DNA from: Dysgonomonas sp. 216
GTDB lineage: Bacteria; Bacteroidota; Bacteroidia; Bacteroidales; Dysgonomonadaceae
NCBI RefSeq assembly: GCF_010501065.1
Contig: NZ_QVMM01000002.1
Coordinates: forward strand, 1-64,000
Direction of reading: 5' to 3'
Length of the DNA stretch: 64,000 nucleotides
This document shows, piece by piece, positions 19,922-29,575 of this stretch. Numbering within the stretch: position 1 is the first letter of the stretch; the number at the start of each line of letters is the position of its first letter. The notes beneath the pieces are model-generated. The model ran no database searches, was not told the origin of the DNA, and worked only from the letters and a program-made list of their open reading frames with translations. The translations under genes were made by a program, and so were the position numbers.

Positions 19922-22384
19922 TTAACGAGTTTGTGAATTTAATTTTACGCTTGTTGCTTTACCTTTATATTCTACATCCTTGTATGTGCTGTCTTTTCCG
20001 GCAAGTTCTACTTTAAATTTGCGATTATTCAACATACCGGAGAACGAACCTTTCCTGTCAGAGATAGTCAATGTTTTAGATTTGTCGTTCCATTTGAATG
20101 TTATAGTTGAATAAGCTCCTTTTTCGTAATTATAATTATCGTTTTCATCTTCATATAACGTAAATTCGCCGTTTGCTCCAGGATATACGCGTATCAAAAG
20201 ACTTTCCCAATTTTTCTCAGTAGCAAATTGAACCTGTGGACCAAACGGAATGATACTTCCTTGTTTTACATATAAAGGAATCATGTCTATTTTCGTTTCG
20301 GTGGTTATCTCTTGACCTCCATCAATTTTTTCACCGGTCCAAAAGTTAAACCATGCCGTACCAGCGGGCAGATAAACTTTAGTTGATTTGGGTTGAGTAA
20401 AATCTACTGCTGGTAGAGTTTTACGATCATCCTCTGAGTTTGTTTTTTCCCAACCTGAGTATTCGTTCGATTTTACGGCTTTCTCTGAAGTATATTGGGC
20501 ATTAACAATGGGAGCTACCAATATAGATGTTCCAAACATGTACTCATTGTTCATGTTTCGCACCTTCTTATCGTCAAAATCCATTGCTAAAGCACGCATA
20601 AAACTTCCTTGCTTATTGGTTACTTCCCATGACGTCGAATAGATGTATGGTAATAACGAATAACGAAGTTCTATTGCCTTTACAATTGCATCATAAACAG
20701 GTTCTCCTTTTTCTCCAAAATGATAAATTTCTCTTGAAATCTGCGTTCCATGCGAACGCATCATAGGGCAAAATGCACCAAACTGCATCCAGCGAACATA
20801 CAGTTCCTGATACGATGGGTTTTTAGTAGCAGTTCCATCACCATCCGTATTATTATAAGCATTGGCAAAAAATCCGCCTATATCGCTATTCCAGTGAGGA
20901 ATTGCACTCAATGTAAAATTCAGACCTGCAGGAATCTGTCTGCGTAATGCATCCCAAGTTGAATTTATATCACCCGTCCAAGTATTTGCACCATAACGCT
21001 GTTGACCGGCAAATGCCGAACGCGTAAGAATAAATACTCGCTTGTCTGATGATGCTTTACGTTGGTTTTCATAAACACCTCCAACAGTCATTAAAGGATA
21101 AGCATTTCGCACTTTACGAAGTGAACCAAGATATGTTTTATTATCAAAATCAGTAGGTTTAGGATTCATGTGATCTGGTTCGGTCGAGTCCATCCACCAG
21201 CCATCAATACCCAACGAAAAAAGTCCTTTATTAAGATACTTCCAGTATATATCCCGAGCTTCAGGATTAAATGGATCATAGGCCTTTGCTCCCGATAAAT
21301 AATCGCGTCTGGGAGGCCATACATCTATTCCCGATAGTGGCCATGTACCAAAATCCAAAAGCATCCCTTTTGGCTCCATTTCTTGGAACTGTTTAGTTTT
21401 TGAACCAAATGACGACCATATAGAAACGATAATATGAGCATTCATATTATGAATATTTTCTATCATTCTTTTAGGATCTCTATATTGAGGGCTAAGAAAC
21501 TCCATTGCATTCCATAAATAGTTACTATCCCAATACTGCCAGTCTTGAATAATGCCATCTAACGGTACACCTAATTCGCGGTATTTTTTTACCACACCTA
21601 CTACTTCATTCTGGCTTTTATATCTTTCTTTACTTTGCCAAAAACCATATGTCCATAGCGGAAACATAGGAGCCTGACCTGTAAGATCGCGCATACATGC
21701 TATTGAACCATCCATGCTTTCGCCAAACATAAAGTAATAATCAACACAATCGCCTACTTCTGATTTAAATAATGTAGCTTCAGGCGTATCTTCAAATAAT
21801 GTCGGAGAATAGTTGTCCCAAAATAAACCGTACCCTTTTGTCGAAACAAAGAATGGAACATAATCGTCCTTATTACTTTGCACCATATTGAATTTGGTAT
21901 TTCTTTGAGACATTTTACCATGCTGATGCTGACCTAAACCGTAAATATCTTCATCCTGATTCAGTTTAAAAGTTTGAGAAACTGAGTAGGTTTTATTTCC
22001 GACGTCATTAAAGTCTGTAAAAACAGCTGAAGATTCTTCGCTTAGTAAATTTCCCGCCTTTTTCGAAAAAAACGAAACTTTACCATTTTGTTTATTCAGG
22101 CTAACATCTATTTTTGCTGTTTTTACTATGATTAAATCGCCATCCTGCTTTACAGAAAAAGCCGTTTTTTGAGGTTCTTTTATAACAGATAAACTTTCCT
22201 TCGTAAAAGGAACCTCTTTCAGCGATTTTACTATCCGAATAGTAGTTGGGCTATACACCTGAATTTCAATTGCAGTCGAATCTACTATTGATTTTATTCC
22301 TAAATCGGTTTTCTGATAAGCTTGGGCATGACCAAGCACAGCCAAACATACTATCAACAATAACGTCAAATTAAATTTCTTCAT
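19922..22384 (-). CDS. Secreted GH31 alpha-glycosidase (alpha-xylosidase-like)
   Basis: This 820-residue protein has a signal peptide (about 1-20, ending GHAQ), an N-terminal beta-sandwich (about 25-230), a (beta/alpha)8 barrel (about 240-580) and C-terminal beta domains. The barrel has the nucleophile Asp399 in GWWMDSTEPD and the probable acid/base Asp472 in WTGDINSTW. Family GH31 retains anomeric configuration and removes terminal alpha-glucose or alpha-xylose. The WWMDxTEP motif recalls the xyloglucan alpha-xylosidases of Bacteroidetes and Cellvibrio, so periplasmic alpha-xylosidase is my best guess. It lies 49 bp downstream of the GH29 gene and is probably co-transcribed. Confidence 0.9.
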   Translation of the reverse strand: MKKFNLTLLLIVCLAVLGHAQAYQKTDLGIKSIVDSTAIEIQVYSPTTIRIVKSLKEVPFTKESLSVIKEPQKTAFSVKQDGDLIIVKTAKIDVSLNKQNGKVSFFSKKAGNLLSEESSAVFTDFNDVGNKTYSVSQTFKLNQDEDIYGLGQHQHGKMSQRNTKFNMVQSNKDDYVPFFVSTKGYGLFWDNYSPTLFEDTPEATLFKSEVGDCVDYYFMFGESMDGSIACMRDLTGQAPMFPLWTYGFWQSKERYKSQNEVVGVVKKYRELGVPLDGIIQDWQYWDSNYLWNAMEFLSPQYRDPKRMIENIHNMNAHIIVSIWSSFGSKTKQFQEMEPKGMLLDFGTWPLSGIDVWPPRRDYLSGAKAYDPFNPEARDIYWKYLNKGLFSLGIDGWWMDSTEPDHMNPKPTDFDNKTYLGSLRKVRNAYPLMTVGGVYENQRKASSDKRVFILTRSAFAGQQRYGANTWTGDINSTWDALRRQIPAGLNFTLSAIPHWNSDIGGFFANAYNNTDGDGTATKNPSYQELYVRWMQFGAFCPMMRSHGTQISREIYHFGEKGEPVYDAIVKAIELRYSLLPYIYSTSWEVTNKQGSFMRALAMDFDDKKVRNMNNEYMFGTSILVAPIVNAQYTSEKAVKSNEYSGWEKTNSEDDRKTLPAVDFTQPKSTKVYLPAGTAWFNFWTGEKIDGGQEITTETKIDMIPLYVKQGSIIPFGPQVQFATEKNWESLLIRVYPGANGEFTLYEDENDNYNYEKGAYSTITFKWNDKSKTLTISDRKGSFSGMLNNRKFKVELAGKDSTYKDVEYKGKATSVKLNSQTR

Positions 22385-22433
22385 GTAATTTTCTAATTTT
22401 TATTATTCATCAATATCAGTTATCACAAAATAG

Positions 22434-24029
22434 TTATAAAGATATTTTGAGAACAGGGGCGATATCATTCGTTTGCTTAGCCGGAAGCTTTACTGTTAAT
22501 CCGTCCTCATTACGGCTAACGATATTTACTTTTCCGTAGCCGAGTAATTCTACTTTTTTCACTTTTCCTGTATAATGAGGAGAGAAAGTACCTAAGTTCT
22601 TCAAAGTCACTTTCCTGTCATCGGGCCATCCTAGTACCGTTGCATACAGAACATCATTTTTTTCCACATATCGGATGTCTTTGCTTGTATACACTAAGCC
22701 TTCGTTAAACCCTTGATCTCTTATAGGCCCCGAGTTAGTCGGACCTTCTCCAAATACTTTCCACGGTCTTGTTCCGTAGATACTTTCTTTGTTTATGTCC
22801 ATCCAGTCAGATATCCCTTTAAGAATAGCCTCTTCTTTATCATCTATGGTTCCGTTACCTCTCATTGGCACGCTTAAAAGTAGGTTTCCGTTTTTACTTA
22901 CTATGTCAACAAGCATATAAATCACTGTCTTTGCCGATTTATACCGGTTATCATCATAAAAAGATGTTTGGTAGTGCCATGTACCTATACATGTACATGT
23001 TTGCCAATACTTTTCCTCTATTTTGTCGGGAATAGCCCGTTCAATATCCCAAACCATACATTCTTTCTGATCTTCATTCAGAACTTTACCTAGGATAACA
23101 GCCTTCTGACTTCCATTTTCTTTCAGGCTTTTGTTATATGCGTGTGCCGCAATACGGGGACCTATATCGTTGTTTATCGGATAAAAAGGCAATACTGTGT
23201 CATCAAAATATACTACATCGGGATTGTATCGGTTTATAGCGTCAATGGTTCTGTTGTAAACATTATTACAAAACTCTTCCGAAGGCTGAGCCGCACCTTT
23301 TTCCCAATTCCATTGTTTGTGAATATTACCGATATTGCTGCTTCCTTCGCTACGTGGATGATTCTGTGCATACAGATCCTGCGGATCATAGCCTTCCCAC
23401 CATTTTCCGGCACCATCTTCTTTGGTCAGATTGCCGTCAAAGTCCTGAGATCCTTCGTACCATGTCCATGCATGCGAAGCATGAATACTGATACCGAAAG
23501 GCAACTTGTTGTCCTTGGCAGCCTTAGCCCACTCGCCCAATATATCCCGTTTGGGACCCATATTTACCGAGTTCCATGGCTGATACTTGCTATCCCATAA
23601 GTCCATATTGTCGTGATGATTAGCCAATGCCATAAAGTACTGCGCTCCGGTCCTTTTGAAAAGGGCAACTAACTTCTCAGGATCCCATTTGTCGGCTTTC
23701 CAAACGTTAATCACATCTTTGAATCCGAAAACACTTGGATTCCCATACTTCGAAACATGTGTATTATATTGACCACTTCCCGGAAAATACATAGCCCGTG
23801 CATACCAGTCACCGTCTTCCGGTTCACATTGTGGACCCCAATGGGCCCAAATACCGAATTTTGCATCCTGAAACCATTCGGGAGCTTCTCCGTACTGTTT
23901 TAAAGATTCCCACGATCCCTCGTAAATACCCGTTTCCATCGGTTCGGTTTCCATGCTACTTTTTGTGTTTTGGGCATTCAGAGCCGAAAACATAAAAAGC
24001 AGTAAAAATAAAGTTGTAGATGTTCTCAT
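22434..24029 (-). CDS. Secreted GH29 alpha-L-fucosidase
   Basis: This 531-residue protein has a signal peptide (about 1-19, ending LNAQ). The GH29 barrel shows KFGIWAHWGPQ (about 57-67), ALANHHDNMDLWDS (about 134-147) and the nucleophile Asp276 in VVYFDDT; the fucose-binding His pair NHHD is intact. A C-terminal beta-sandwich occupies roughly 410-531. The acid/base residue varies in this family and cannot be assigned by eye. Removes terminal alpha-L-fucose. First gene of the leftward arm (GH29-GH31), divergent from the GH43 genes. Confidence 0.92.
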   Translation of the reverse strand: MRTSTTLFLLLFMFSALNAQNTKSSMETEPMETGIYEGSWESLKQYGEAPEWFQDAKFGIWAHWGPQCEPEDGDWYARAMYFPGSGQYNTHVSKYGNPSVFGFKDVINVWKADKWDPEKLVALFKRTGAQYFMALANHHDNMDLWDSKYQPWNSVNMGPKRDILGEWAKAAKDNKLPFGISIHASHAWTWYEGSQDFDGNLTKEDGAGKWWEGYDPQDLYAQNHPRSEGSSNIGNIHKQWNWEKGAAQPSEEFCNNVYNRTIDAINRYNPDVVYFDDTVLPFYPINNDIGPRIAAHAYNKSLKENGSQKAVILGKVLNEDQKECMVWDIERAIPDKIEEKYWQTCTCIGTWHYQTSFYDDNRYKSAKTVIYMLVDIVSKNGNLLLSVPMRGNGTIDDKEEAILKGISDWMDINKESIYGTRPWKVFGEGPTNSGPIRDQGFNEGLVYTSKDIRYVEKNDVLYATVLGWPDDRKVTLKNLGTFSPHYTGKVKKVELLGYGKVNIVSRNEDGLTVKLPAKQTNDIAPVLKISL

Positions 24030-24431
24030 GTGTACTAATTTTTTAGTTATTGATATAATATATTTACAGGTTCGTAAATTTCGTAAATATATCTGAACAC
24101 AACTAGGCCGTTTTGAAGCAAATCATAATACATTTTGAACACTTACAACTAACAGAAAATTAGAATCCCAAAACAAAAAAGTGAATGAAAATTCAGGGGC
24201 TATTAAAACTTCGCCACAAATGACTCATTTCGTCCTATTATTTGAAGCAATAAGCCATAACTTAAAAGTTCAAATTGTTTTATTTTTGTATCAGTTTATA
24301 ATCAGAAAAACCTCCGAATATTTTGTATCTTGTCAAGATACAGATTGCAATTATATAAGTAATAATTAAACATATAACTCGGAAAGGCACGAACCATGAA
24401 AAATCATAAAATAATAAAACAACTTTTAACC
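24030..24431. other. Divergent control region between GH29 and GH43 arms
   Basis: This 402-bp AT-rich gap must hold the promoters of both arms of the glycoside hydrolase cluster. It contains paired direct repeats TTTTGAAGCA and TTTTGAACAC 22 bp apart (24111-24142), a further TTTGAAGCAA at 24241, and a -7-like TATTTTTG at 24281-24288. A 62-codon rightward frame at 24181-24369 looks non-coding. Confidence 0.5.
24111..24142 (+). promoter_or_regulatory. Candidate operator: TTTTGA direct repeats, 22 bp apart
   Basis: TTTTGAAGCA starts at 24111 and TTTTGAACAC at 24133. A matching pair, TTTTGATCCA and TTTTGACACA with the same 22-bp period, is found at 36181-36216 upstream of the other leftward arm. 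AraC-type domains bind tandem direct repeats about two helical turns apart, so these may be sites for the cluster's hybrid regulator. That link is inference. Confidence 0.4.
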
Positions 24432-26021
24432 ATGAAAAAAAATCGCATCGTACTTTTTTTTATTACAATTCACTTTCTGTGCACCACAAATATGTTTGCA
24501 CAAGCTCCATCAAAATGGGGCATGTGGGAAAAATGGGGGGAACAACCAGACGGGATGTATCAGAATCCTGTGCTTCCTGCCGATTTTAGTGACCTAGACT
24601 GCATCCGTGTCGGAAAAGATTATTATGCTATAACATCCACATTCCAATACTCTCCGGGAATGGCTGTGGTGCATTCTAAAGATCTTGTCAATTGGAATAT
24701 TATAGGCCATGCTGTAGAAGACATACGTCAAATAGGTCCTGAAATGAATTGGGACAGAATGAATCGTTACGGCAGAGGAATATGGGCAGGTTCGATACGC
24801 TACAACGACGGAAAATTCTATGTCCTTTTCGGAACTCCCGAGGAAGGATTCTTCACTACTTGGGCGGAAAAACCCGAAGGCCCGTGGGCTCCTTTAACTA
24901 ACATTCTTCCAGAGGGAGGTTGGGACGATTGCTCCGCGATATGGGACGAAAACGGACAAGCATATTTCATCGGAACACACTTCAAAGGAGGTTACCGCAC
25001 GTATATTTTTAAAATGGCTCCCGATTGTAGCTCGATAGACAGAAACAGCGCAGTGCTTGTAAACGAGGGAGATAGACGTGAAGCTAGCAAACTTATTAAA
25101 GTAAAAGACTGGTATTATCTAATATACAGCAAAGTAGAAGATGGCATCCGATTTGTAATGGGGAAACGTGCCAAGAATATCTCTGGTACATGGAGCGAAG
25201 AAAAACAATTAATGGCTTACAACCAGGAGTCAAACGAACCTAATCAAGGAGGCATCATTGAAGGTCCTGACGGAAATTGGTACTTTTTCACACATCACGG
25301 AAGAGGCGACTGGGAAGGAAGAATTGCAAGTCTTTTACCTGTTACTTGGATAAACGATTGGCCTATAATGGGAAAGGTAGGAGACGATGGACTGGGATAT
25401 ATGATCTGGTCTGGCAAGATGCCTTTAAATAAGAAATATAAAAAAAAGAAACCGTTCTTCGACGATTTTAAATCGAAAAAACTTGATGCTAATTGGGAGT
25501 GGAACTACTATCCGCGTAACGAGATGTGGTCACTTTCAGAGAAAAAAGGGCATTTAAGGATGAGAGCTGTAAAACCTGTGGAAAACAACAATTTAAGAAA
25601 AACGCCGAACATATTAACACAGCGCATATATAGAACTTCACATAGTGAAGTAACCCTAAAAATGAATGTGCAAGGAATGGAAGACGGACAAGTTGCTGGT
25701 CTATGCCACTTTGCCAGAGCTTCGGCTTATATCGGAATTTCTGAGACGAATGGAAGTATGAATATCGTTTTCAGTGGGAATGGAAAATCAGAGAACATCG
25801 AAATAGGACGTACCAAAAATATCTGGTTTCGTTCCGTTTGGGGGCTCGATGGTATAAATAAATTTTCATATAGCACTGATGGAAAAACATTTATCGAATT
25901 AGGAACACCTTTCCAATTCACATGGAACGACTATCGGGGAACAAGAGTAGGCATGTTCACTTATAACGAAAAGAATGAAAATGGCTATGTAGACGTTGAT
26001 TACTTCGAATACAAAAAATAG
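24432..26021 (+). CDS. Secreted GH43 family glycoside hydrolase
   Basis: The start at 24432 (residue 13 of the longest frame, which opens at 24396) is preferred because it places a normal signal peptide (MKKNRIVLFFITIHF ... NMFAQ) at the N-terminus. The five-bladed propeller carries the family residues: base Asp in LPADFSDLDCIRVG, the second Asp in GGWDDCSAIWDENG, and the acid Glu in RREASKLIK. A C-terminal beta-sandwich (about 345-530) of the GH43_C2 type follows. The subfamily style (NPVLPADFSD) resembles beta-xylosidases/alpha-arabinofuranosidases; the exact bond is not assignable. First gene of the rightward arm with the next two at gaps of 24 and 22 bp. Confidence 0.9.
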   Translation: MKKNRIVLFFITIHFLCTTNMFAQAPSKWGMWEKWGEQPDGMYQNPVLPADFSDLDCIRVGKDYYAITSTFQYSPGMAVVHSKDLVNWNIIGHAVEDIRQIGPEMNWDRMNRYGRGIWAGSIRYNDGKFYVLFGTPEEGFFTTWAEKPEGPWAPLTNILPEGGWDDCSAIWDENGQAYFIGTHFKGGYRTYIFKMAPDCSSIDRNSAVLVNEGDRREASKLIKVKDWYYLIYSKVEDGIRFVMGKRAKNISGTWSEEKQLMAYNQESNEPNQGGIIEGPDGNWYFFTHHGRGDWEGRIASLLPVTWINDWPIMGKVGDDGLGYMIWSGKMPLNKKYKKKKPFFDDFKSKKLDANWEWNYYPRNEMWSLSEKKGHLRMRAVKPVENNNLRKTPNILTQRIYRTSHSEVTLKMNVQGMEDGQVAGLCHFARASAYIGISETNGSMNIVFSGNGKSENIEIGRTKNIWFRSVWGLDGINKFSYSTDGKTFIELGTPFQFTWNDYRGTRVGMFTYNEKNENGYVDVDYFEYKK

Positions 26022-26045
26022 ATTACTTATGTAAATTTTCATAAA

Positions 26046-27503
26046 ATGAAAAATTTAATTTTGCTTATAATAACTTTCATATCCGCAAGCACTATTACAG
26101 CGCAAAATTTTAATCCCATAATACCGGATAACGTTGCCGACCCTTCTGTTTCTAAATTTGGAGATACATATTATCTTTATGGAACAACAGATATAGACAG
26201 AGGTTTATGGGAAATGGGACCTCCTGTTGTGTGGAAATCCAAGGATTTTGTAAACTGGAGCTTCGAAGGAGTTCTGATTGACGATATTGACTGGAACACT
26301 CGTAAGCATTTTGGAGAAAAGAGTGGCTTCTTCCGCTACTGGGCACCCGGTAGAACAATTGAAAAAGATGGTCTTTATTATTTGTTTCCTACCATTGTTT
26401 ATCCTAAAGGAAATAGTGGAGTATTTGCCATGGTTTCAGAAAAGCCGGAAGGACCTTTCCGTGTTATTTCCGGTGATGGAATTTTATTTGAAAATACAGA
26501 TCCGAATTTAACTCCAACAAAACCAATAGTAGAAGATATTGACGGCGAAATATTCACAGATGACGATGGTCAATCTTATTTCTATTGGCGAAGAAGAAAA
26601 GCTGCAAAAATATCAGATGACTTCACAACTCTTGTTGGTCCTGTGGTTAATATCCCAACTAAACGTGAAGGCTATTCCGAAGGTCCTGCTTTCTTTAAAC
26701 GTAACGGCATCTACTACTATCTGTATACAATTGGTGGAGATCAGAATTACTGTTACGGATACATGATGAGCAAAGAAGGGCCATTATCGGGTTTCTATGC
26801 TCCGGAAGGTAAAGATATTTTTATTTCTACATCGCTCGAAACAGGCGTATGGGGACCGGGTCATGGTAACATATTTTATGACGAAGAATTGGATAAATAT
26901 ATATTTGTTTATTTGGAATTTGGAGAAGGAAGCACTACCCGGCAAGTTTTTGCTAACGAATTAACATTCAACGGAGATGGTACAATACGTACCATTACCC
27001 CCGACTTTAAAGGTGTTGGTTATTTAGGAAAGAAGCAAAAACGGGCTGCAAACCTATCGTTGAAAGCTAAAGCTACAGCTTCCAGTATCAAATCGCCACG
27101 TATAAGCACGAAAATGGTTGAGACAAATCGCAATTATCCGGATTCTACATCAACAATAGAGACTACTCGTACCTTTGACTATAAGGTTGAAAATGCAATT
27201 GACGAATCAAACGGTACTCGTTGGGTAGCTTCGAAAGACGATAAAGAACCTTGGATTATGCTTGATTTTGGAAAAAAAACATCTATATCGCAATGTGAGA
27301 TGTCTTTTGTCTTCCCTACATTTGGGCATGCTTGGGTATTGGAAAAATCGGATGACGGAATAAATTGGACAAAAATAGATGAACAAGGTGTGAAAGCAAT
27401 AAAATCGCCTCATATATCCGACAAGAAAATAAAAACTCGTTACCTGCGATTAAAAATAACAGAAGGAGAACCCGGTTTGTGGGAATTTAAAGTTCGCAAC
27501 TAA
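26046..27503 (+). CDS. Secreted GH43-like hydrolase with F5/8 type C (CBM32-like) domain
   Basis: This 485-residue protein has a signal peptide (about 1-19, ending ITAQ). The propeller (about 25-330) shows Asp in NVADPSVSKFGDTYYLYGTTD, a central Asp in GEIFTDDDGQSYFYW and the acid Glu in GYSEGPAFFKRNG. A discoidin/F5-8C carbohydrate-binding domain (about 340-485) is recognised from VENAIDESNGTRWVA, PWIMLDFGKK and the final RYLRLKI. Probably removes arabinose, xylose or galactose side groups; the sugar is not assignable. Middle gene of the GH43-GH43-GH97 unit. Confidence 0.88.
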   Translation: MKNLILLIITFISASTITAQNFNPIIPDNVADPSVSKFGDTYYLYGTTDIDRGLWEMGPPVVWKSKDFVNWSFEGVLIDDIDWNTRKHFGEKSGFFRYWAPGRTIEKDGLYYLFPTIVYPKGNSGVFAMVSEKPEGPFRVISGDGILFENTDPNLTPTKPIVEDIDGEIFTDDDGQSYFYWRRRKAAKISDDFTTLVGPVVNIPTKREGYSEGPAFFKRNGIYYYLYTIGGDQNYCYGYMMSKEGPLSGFYAPEGKDIFISTSLETGVWGPGHGNIFYDEELDKYIFVYLEFGEGSTTRQVFANELTFNGDGTIRTITPDFKGVGYLGKKQKRAANLSLKAKATASSIKSPRISTKMVETNRNYPDSTSTIETTRTFDYKVENAIDESNGTRWVASKDDKEPWIMLDFGKKTSISQCEMSFVFPTFGHAWVLEKSDDGINWTKIDEQGVKAIKSPHISDKKIKTRYLRLKITEGEPGLWEFKVRN

Positions 27504-27534
27504 TAAATGCCGTTCCACATTAATAATGTATATT

Positions 27535-29406
27535 ATGAACCTAAGAAGAATAAATTATTTATTTTGTTTCTTTTTTATCTGTATTGGATTTCCCTTATCG
27601 GCTGGTAGCAACACAGTTTCGCCTAATAAGAAATTAAATATTAAATTGCACGATAACGCCAAAAATCCTTATTTCTCGGTTGACCATAATGGCAAAACAA
27701 TTTTTTCCAATATTAAATTAGGATTGGAAACAGATCTGCAGAATTTTTCGGATAATCTTAAACTTGTATCAGTATCTAAAAGTAAATGGCATAAAGACGA
27801 CTATATAATGATAACAGGCAAACGAAGTCATTGTACAAACTTTGCAAATGAAAGAATATATCGGTTCGAAAATGATAAACAGCAGATATTGGAAGTTATA
27901 TTGAGGGTTTACAACGATGGTGTTGCTTTCCAATATAACATCGATGCAACTTCAGATAACGAAAACATAATTAATGAATCTACAACTTATCTGGTTGAAG
28001 ATAAGGCTAAACGCTGGATGCAAAAATACGCAATTGGCTATGAAGGATTCTACCCTCTGTCTGAGGAACATACAAGCGGTAAATGGGGATATCCCGCGCT
28101 TATGGAGTTCCCGAATTCAACTTTTGTTTTATTTACCGAAGCAAATATGTCGCGAGATCGTTGTGGTTCGTATTTAGACAATACAAAAAAAGGCAACGAA
28201 TATCAAGTACAATTGGAAGACGAAAAACTTTCTGTAAAAGGCAAATGGAGTTCTCCGTGGCGTGTGCTAATTATTGGTTCTTTGTCTACAATCGTAGAAT
28301 CTACATTAGTTACTGACTTGTCCGATCCTTCTAAAGTAAGTGATACTAATTGGATTAAACCGGGTCCTGTTTCGTGGATATACTGGGCATATAATCACAG
28401 TTCAAGCGATTTTCAAATCGTCAAAGAATACATAGATTTGGCTGCGGAAATGAGATGGCCATACGATCTGATCGATTGGCAGTGGGATGCAATGGGCAAC
28501 GGCGGCAATGTGGAAGATGCCGTAAAATATGCTCTTGAAAAAGGCGTTAAGCCAATGCTTTGGTACAATTCCAGTACACACTGGTGCCCTGCCGAATTCG
28601 GGCCTCTTTATCGTTTAAATAAGAAAGAAGACAGGGAAAAAGAATATGCATGGCTCAATAAACTAGGCGTTGTTGGTATTAAAATTGATTTCTTTCCCGG
28701 GGACAAAGCCTCTTCCATGAATTATTATATTGACTTGCTTGAGGATGCAGCTAAATACAAATTGATGATCAATTTTCATGGATCTACAATCCCCCGTGGT
28801 TGGCAAAGAACTTATCCACATATGATGACGATGGAGGCGGTTTATGGTGCAGAATGGTACAATAATAATAAAAAGCTTACAACTCTTGCAGCATGTCATA
28901 ATACCACTTTGCCCTTTACCAGAAACGTTATAGGTCCTATGGATTATACACCCGGAACATTTTCGGATTCACAAAATCCGCATATTACATCTTACGGGCA
29001 CGAGTTGGCTCTTCCTGTAATCTTCGAGTCGGCTTTACAACATATGCCCGACAAACCTTCAACTTATTATTCGCTTCCATCTGCTGTGAAGAATTTTTTG
29101 TCGGAATTGCCTACTGCTTGGGATGACACAAAATTGTTGAAGGGATATCCCGGAGAACACATTATTATTGCTCGTAAAAAAGGAGATAAATGGTATTTAG
29201 GAGGAATAAATGGGACTGATAAAGAAAAGATGCTTTCAGTCGATCTCAAAAAGCTTTCGTTATTAGGGAAAACTATTACAATCATAAGCGATGGAGCCAA
29301 TGACAAAGTTTTTAATATTGAAGAAAACATCAAGATAACTAAAAAGAATCAAAAGATGGACATCAACTGCCTTCCTCGCGGAGGGTTTGTGGCTGTAGTA
29401 AAATAA
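27535..29406 (+). CDS. Secreted GH97 glycoside hydrolase, retaining type (alpha-galactosidase-like)
   Basis: The start at 27535 (fourth codon of the frame opening at 27526) gives a compact signal peptide (MNLRRINYLFCFFFICIG). Layout: N-terminal beta-super-sandwich (about 25-265), (beta/alpha)8 barrel (about 270-550) and C-terminal beta domain. GH97 has inverting members with a Glu base and retaining members with an Asp nucleophile. Here GIKIDFFPGD gives a nucleophile Asp (about 385-388), with a Glu in YGAEWYNN 55 residues later in the acid/base position, the pattern of the retaining alpha-galactosidase BT1871. Last gene of the rightward arm, before a strong terminator. Confidence 0.9.
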   Translation: MNLRRINYLFCFFFICIGFPLSAGSNTVSPNKKLNIKLHDNAKNPYFSVDHNGKTIFSNIKLGLETDLQNFSDNLKLVSVSKSKWHKDDYIMITGKRSHCTNFANERIYRFENDKQQILEVILRVYNDGVAFQYNIDATSDNENIINESTTYLVEDKAKRWMQKYAIGYEGFYPLSEEHTSGKWGYPALMEFPNSTFVLFTEANMSRDRCGSYLDNTKKGNEYQVQLEDEKLSVKGKWSSPWRVLIIGSLSTIVESTLVTDLSDPSKVSDTNWIKPGPVSWIYWAYNHSSSDFQIVKEYIDLAAEMRWPYDLIDWQWDAMGNGGNVEDAVKYALEKGVKPMLWYNSSTHWCPAEFGPLYRLNKKEDREKEYAWLNKLGVVGIKIDFFPGDKASSMNYYIDLLEDAAKYKLMINFHGSTIPRGWQRTYPHMMTMEAVYGAEWYNNNKKLTTLAACHNTTLPFTRNVIGPMDYTPGTFSDSQNPHITSYGHELALPVIFESALQHMPDKPSTYYSLPSAVKNFLSELPTAWDDTKLLKGYPGEHIIIARKKGDKWYLGGINGTDKEKMLSVDLKKLSLLGKTITIISDGANDKVFNIEENIKITKKNQKMDINCLPRGGFVAVVK

Positions 29407-29431
29407 AAGATATACACTACACGTACTCAGT

Positions 29432-29489
29432 AAATAAGGTAAAACTGTTGAGAGTTCAAAAACAAAATTTTCACAGTTTTACCTTATTT
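29432..29489. terminator. Bidirectional terminator between GH97 and the regulator fragment
   Basis: A perfect 17-bp stem (29432-29448 with 29473-29489, core AAGGTAAAACTGT/ACAGTTTTACCTT) lies between converging genes. The outer AAAT/ATTT ends give U-tracts in both directions. Confidence 0.85.
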
Positions 29490-29575
29490 CTATTCTACCA
29501 TTCCCAATCTATTTACACAATAAAACAACATGTCATTTTGCGAGAACTATTTGTAACAATTATCATCCAGAGAAA

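Noticed and set aside
23142..23600. 152-codon frame opposite the GH29 gene
   Set aside because: It is antisense to a clear GH29 catalytic domain; the same applies to other long antisense frames over GH30, GH31, GH35 and polA.
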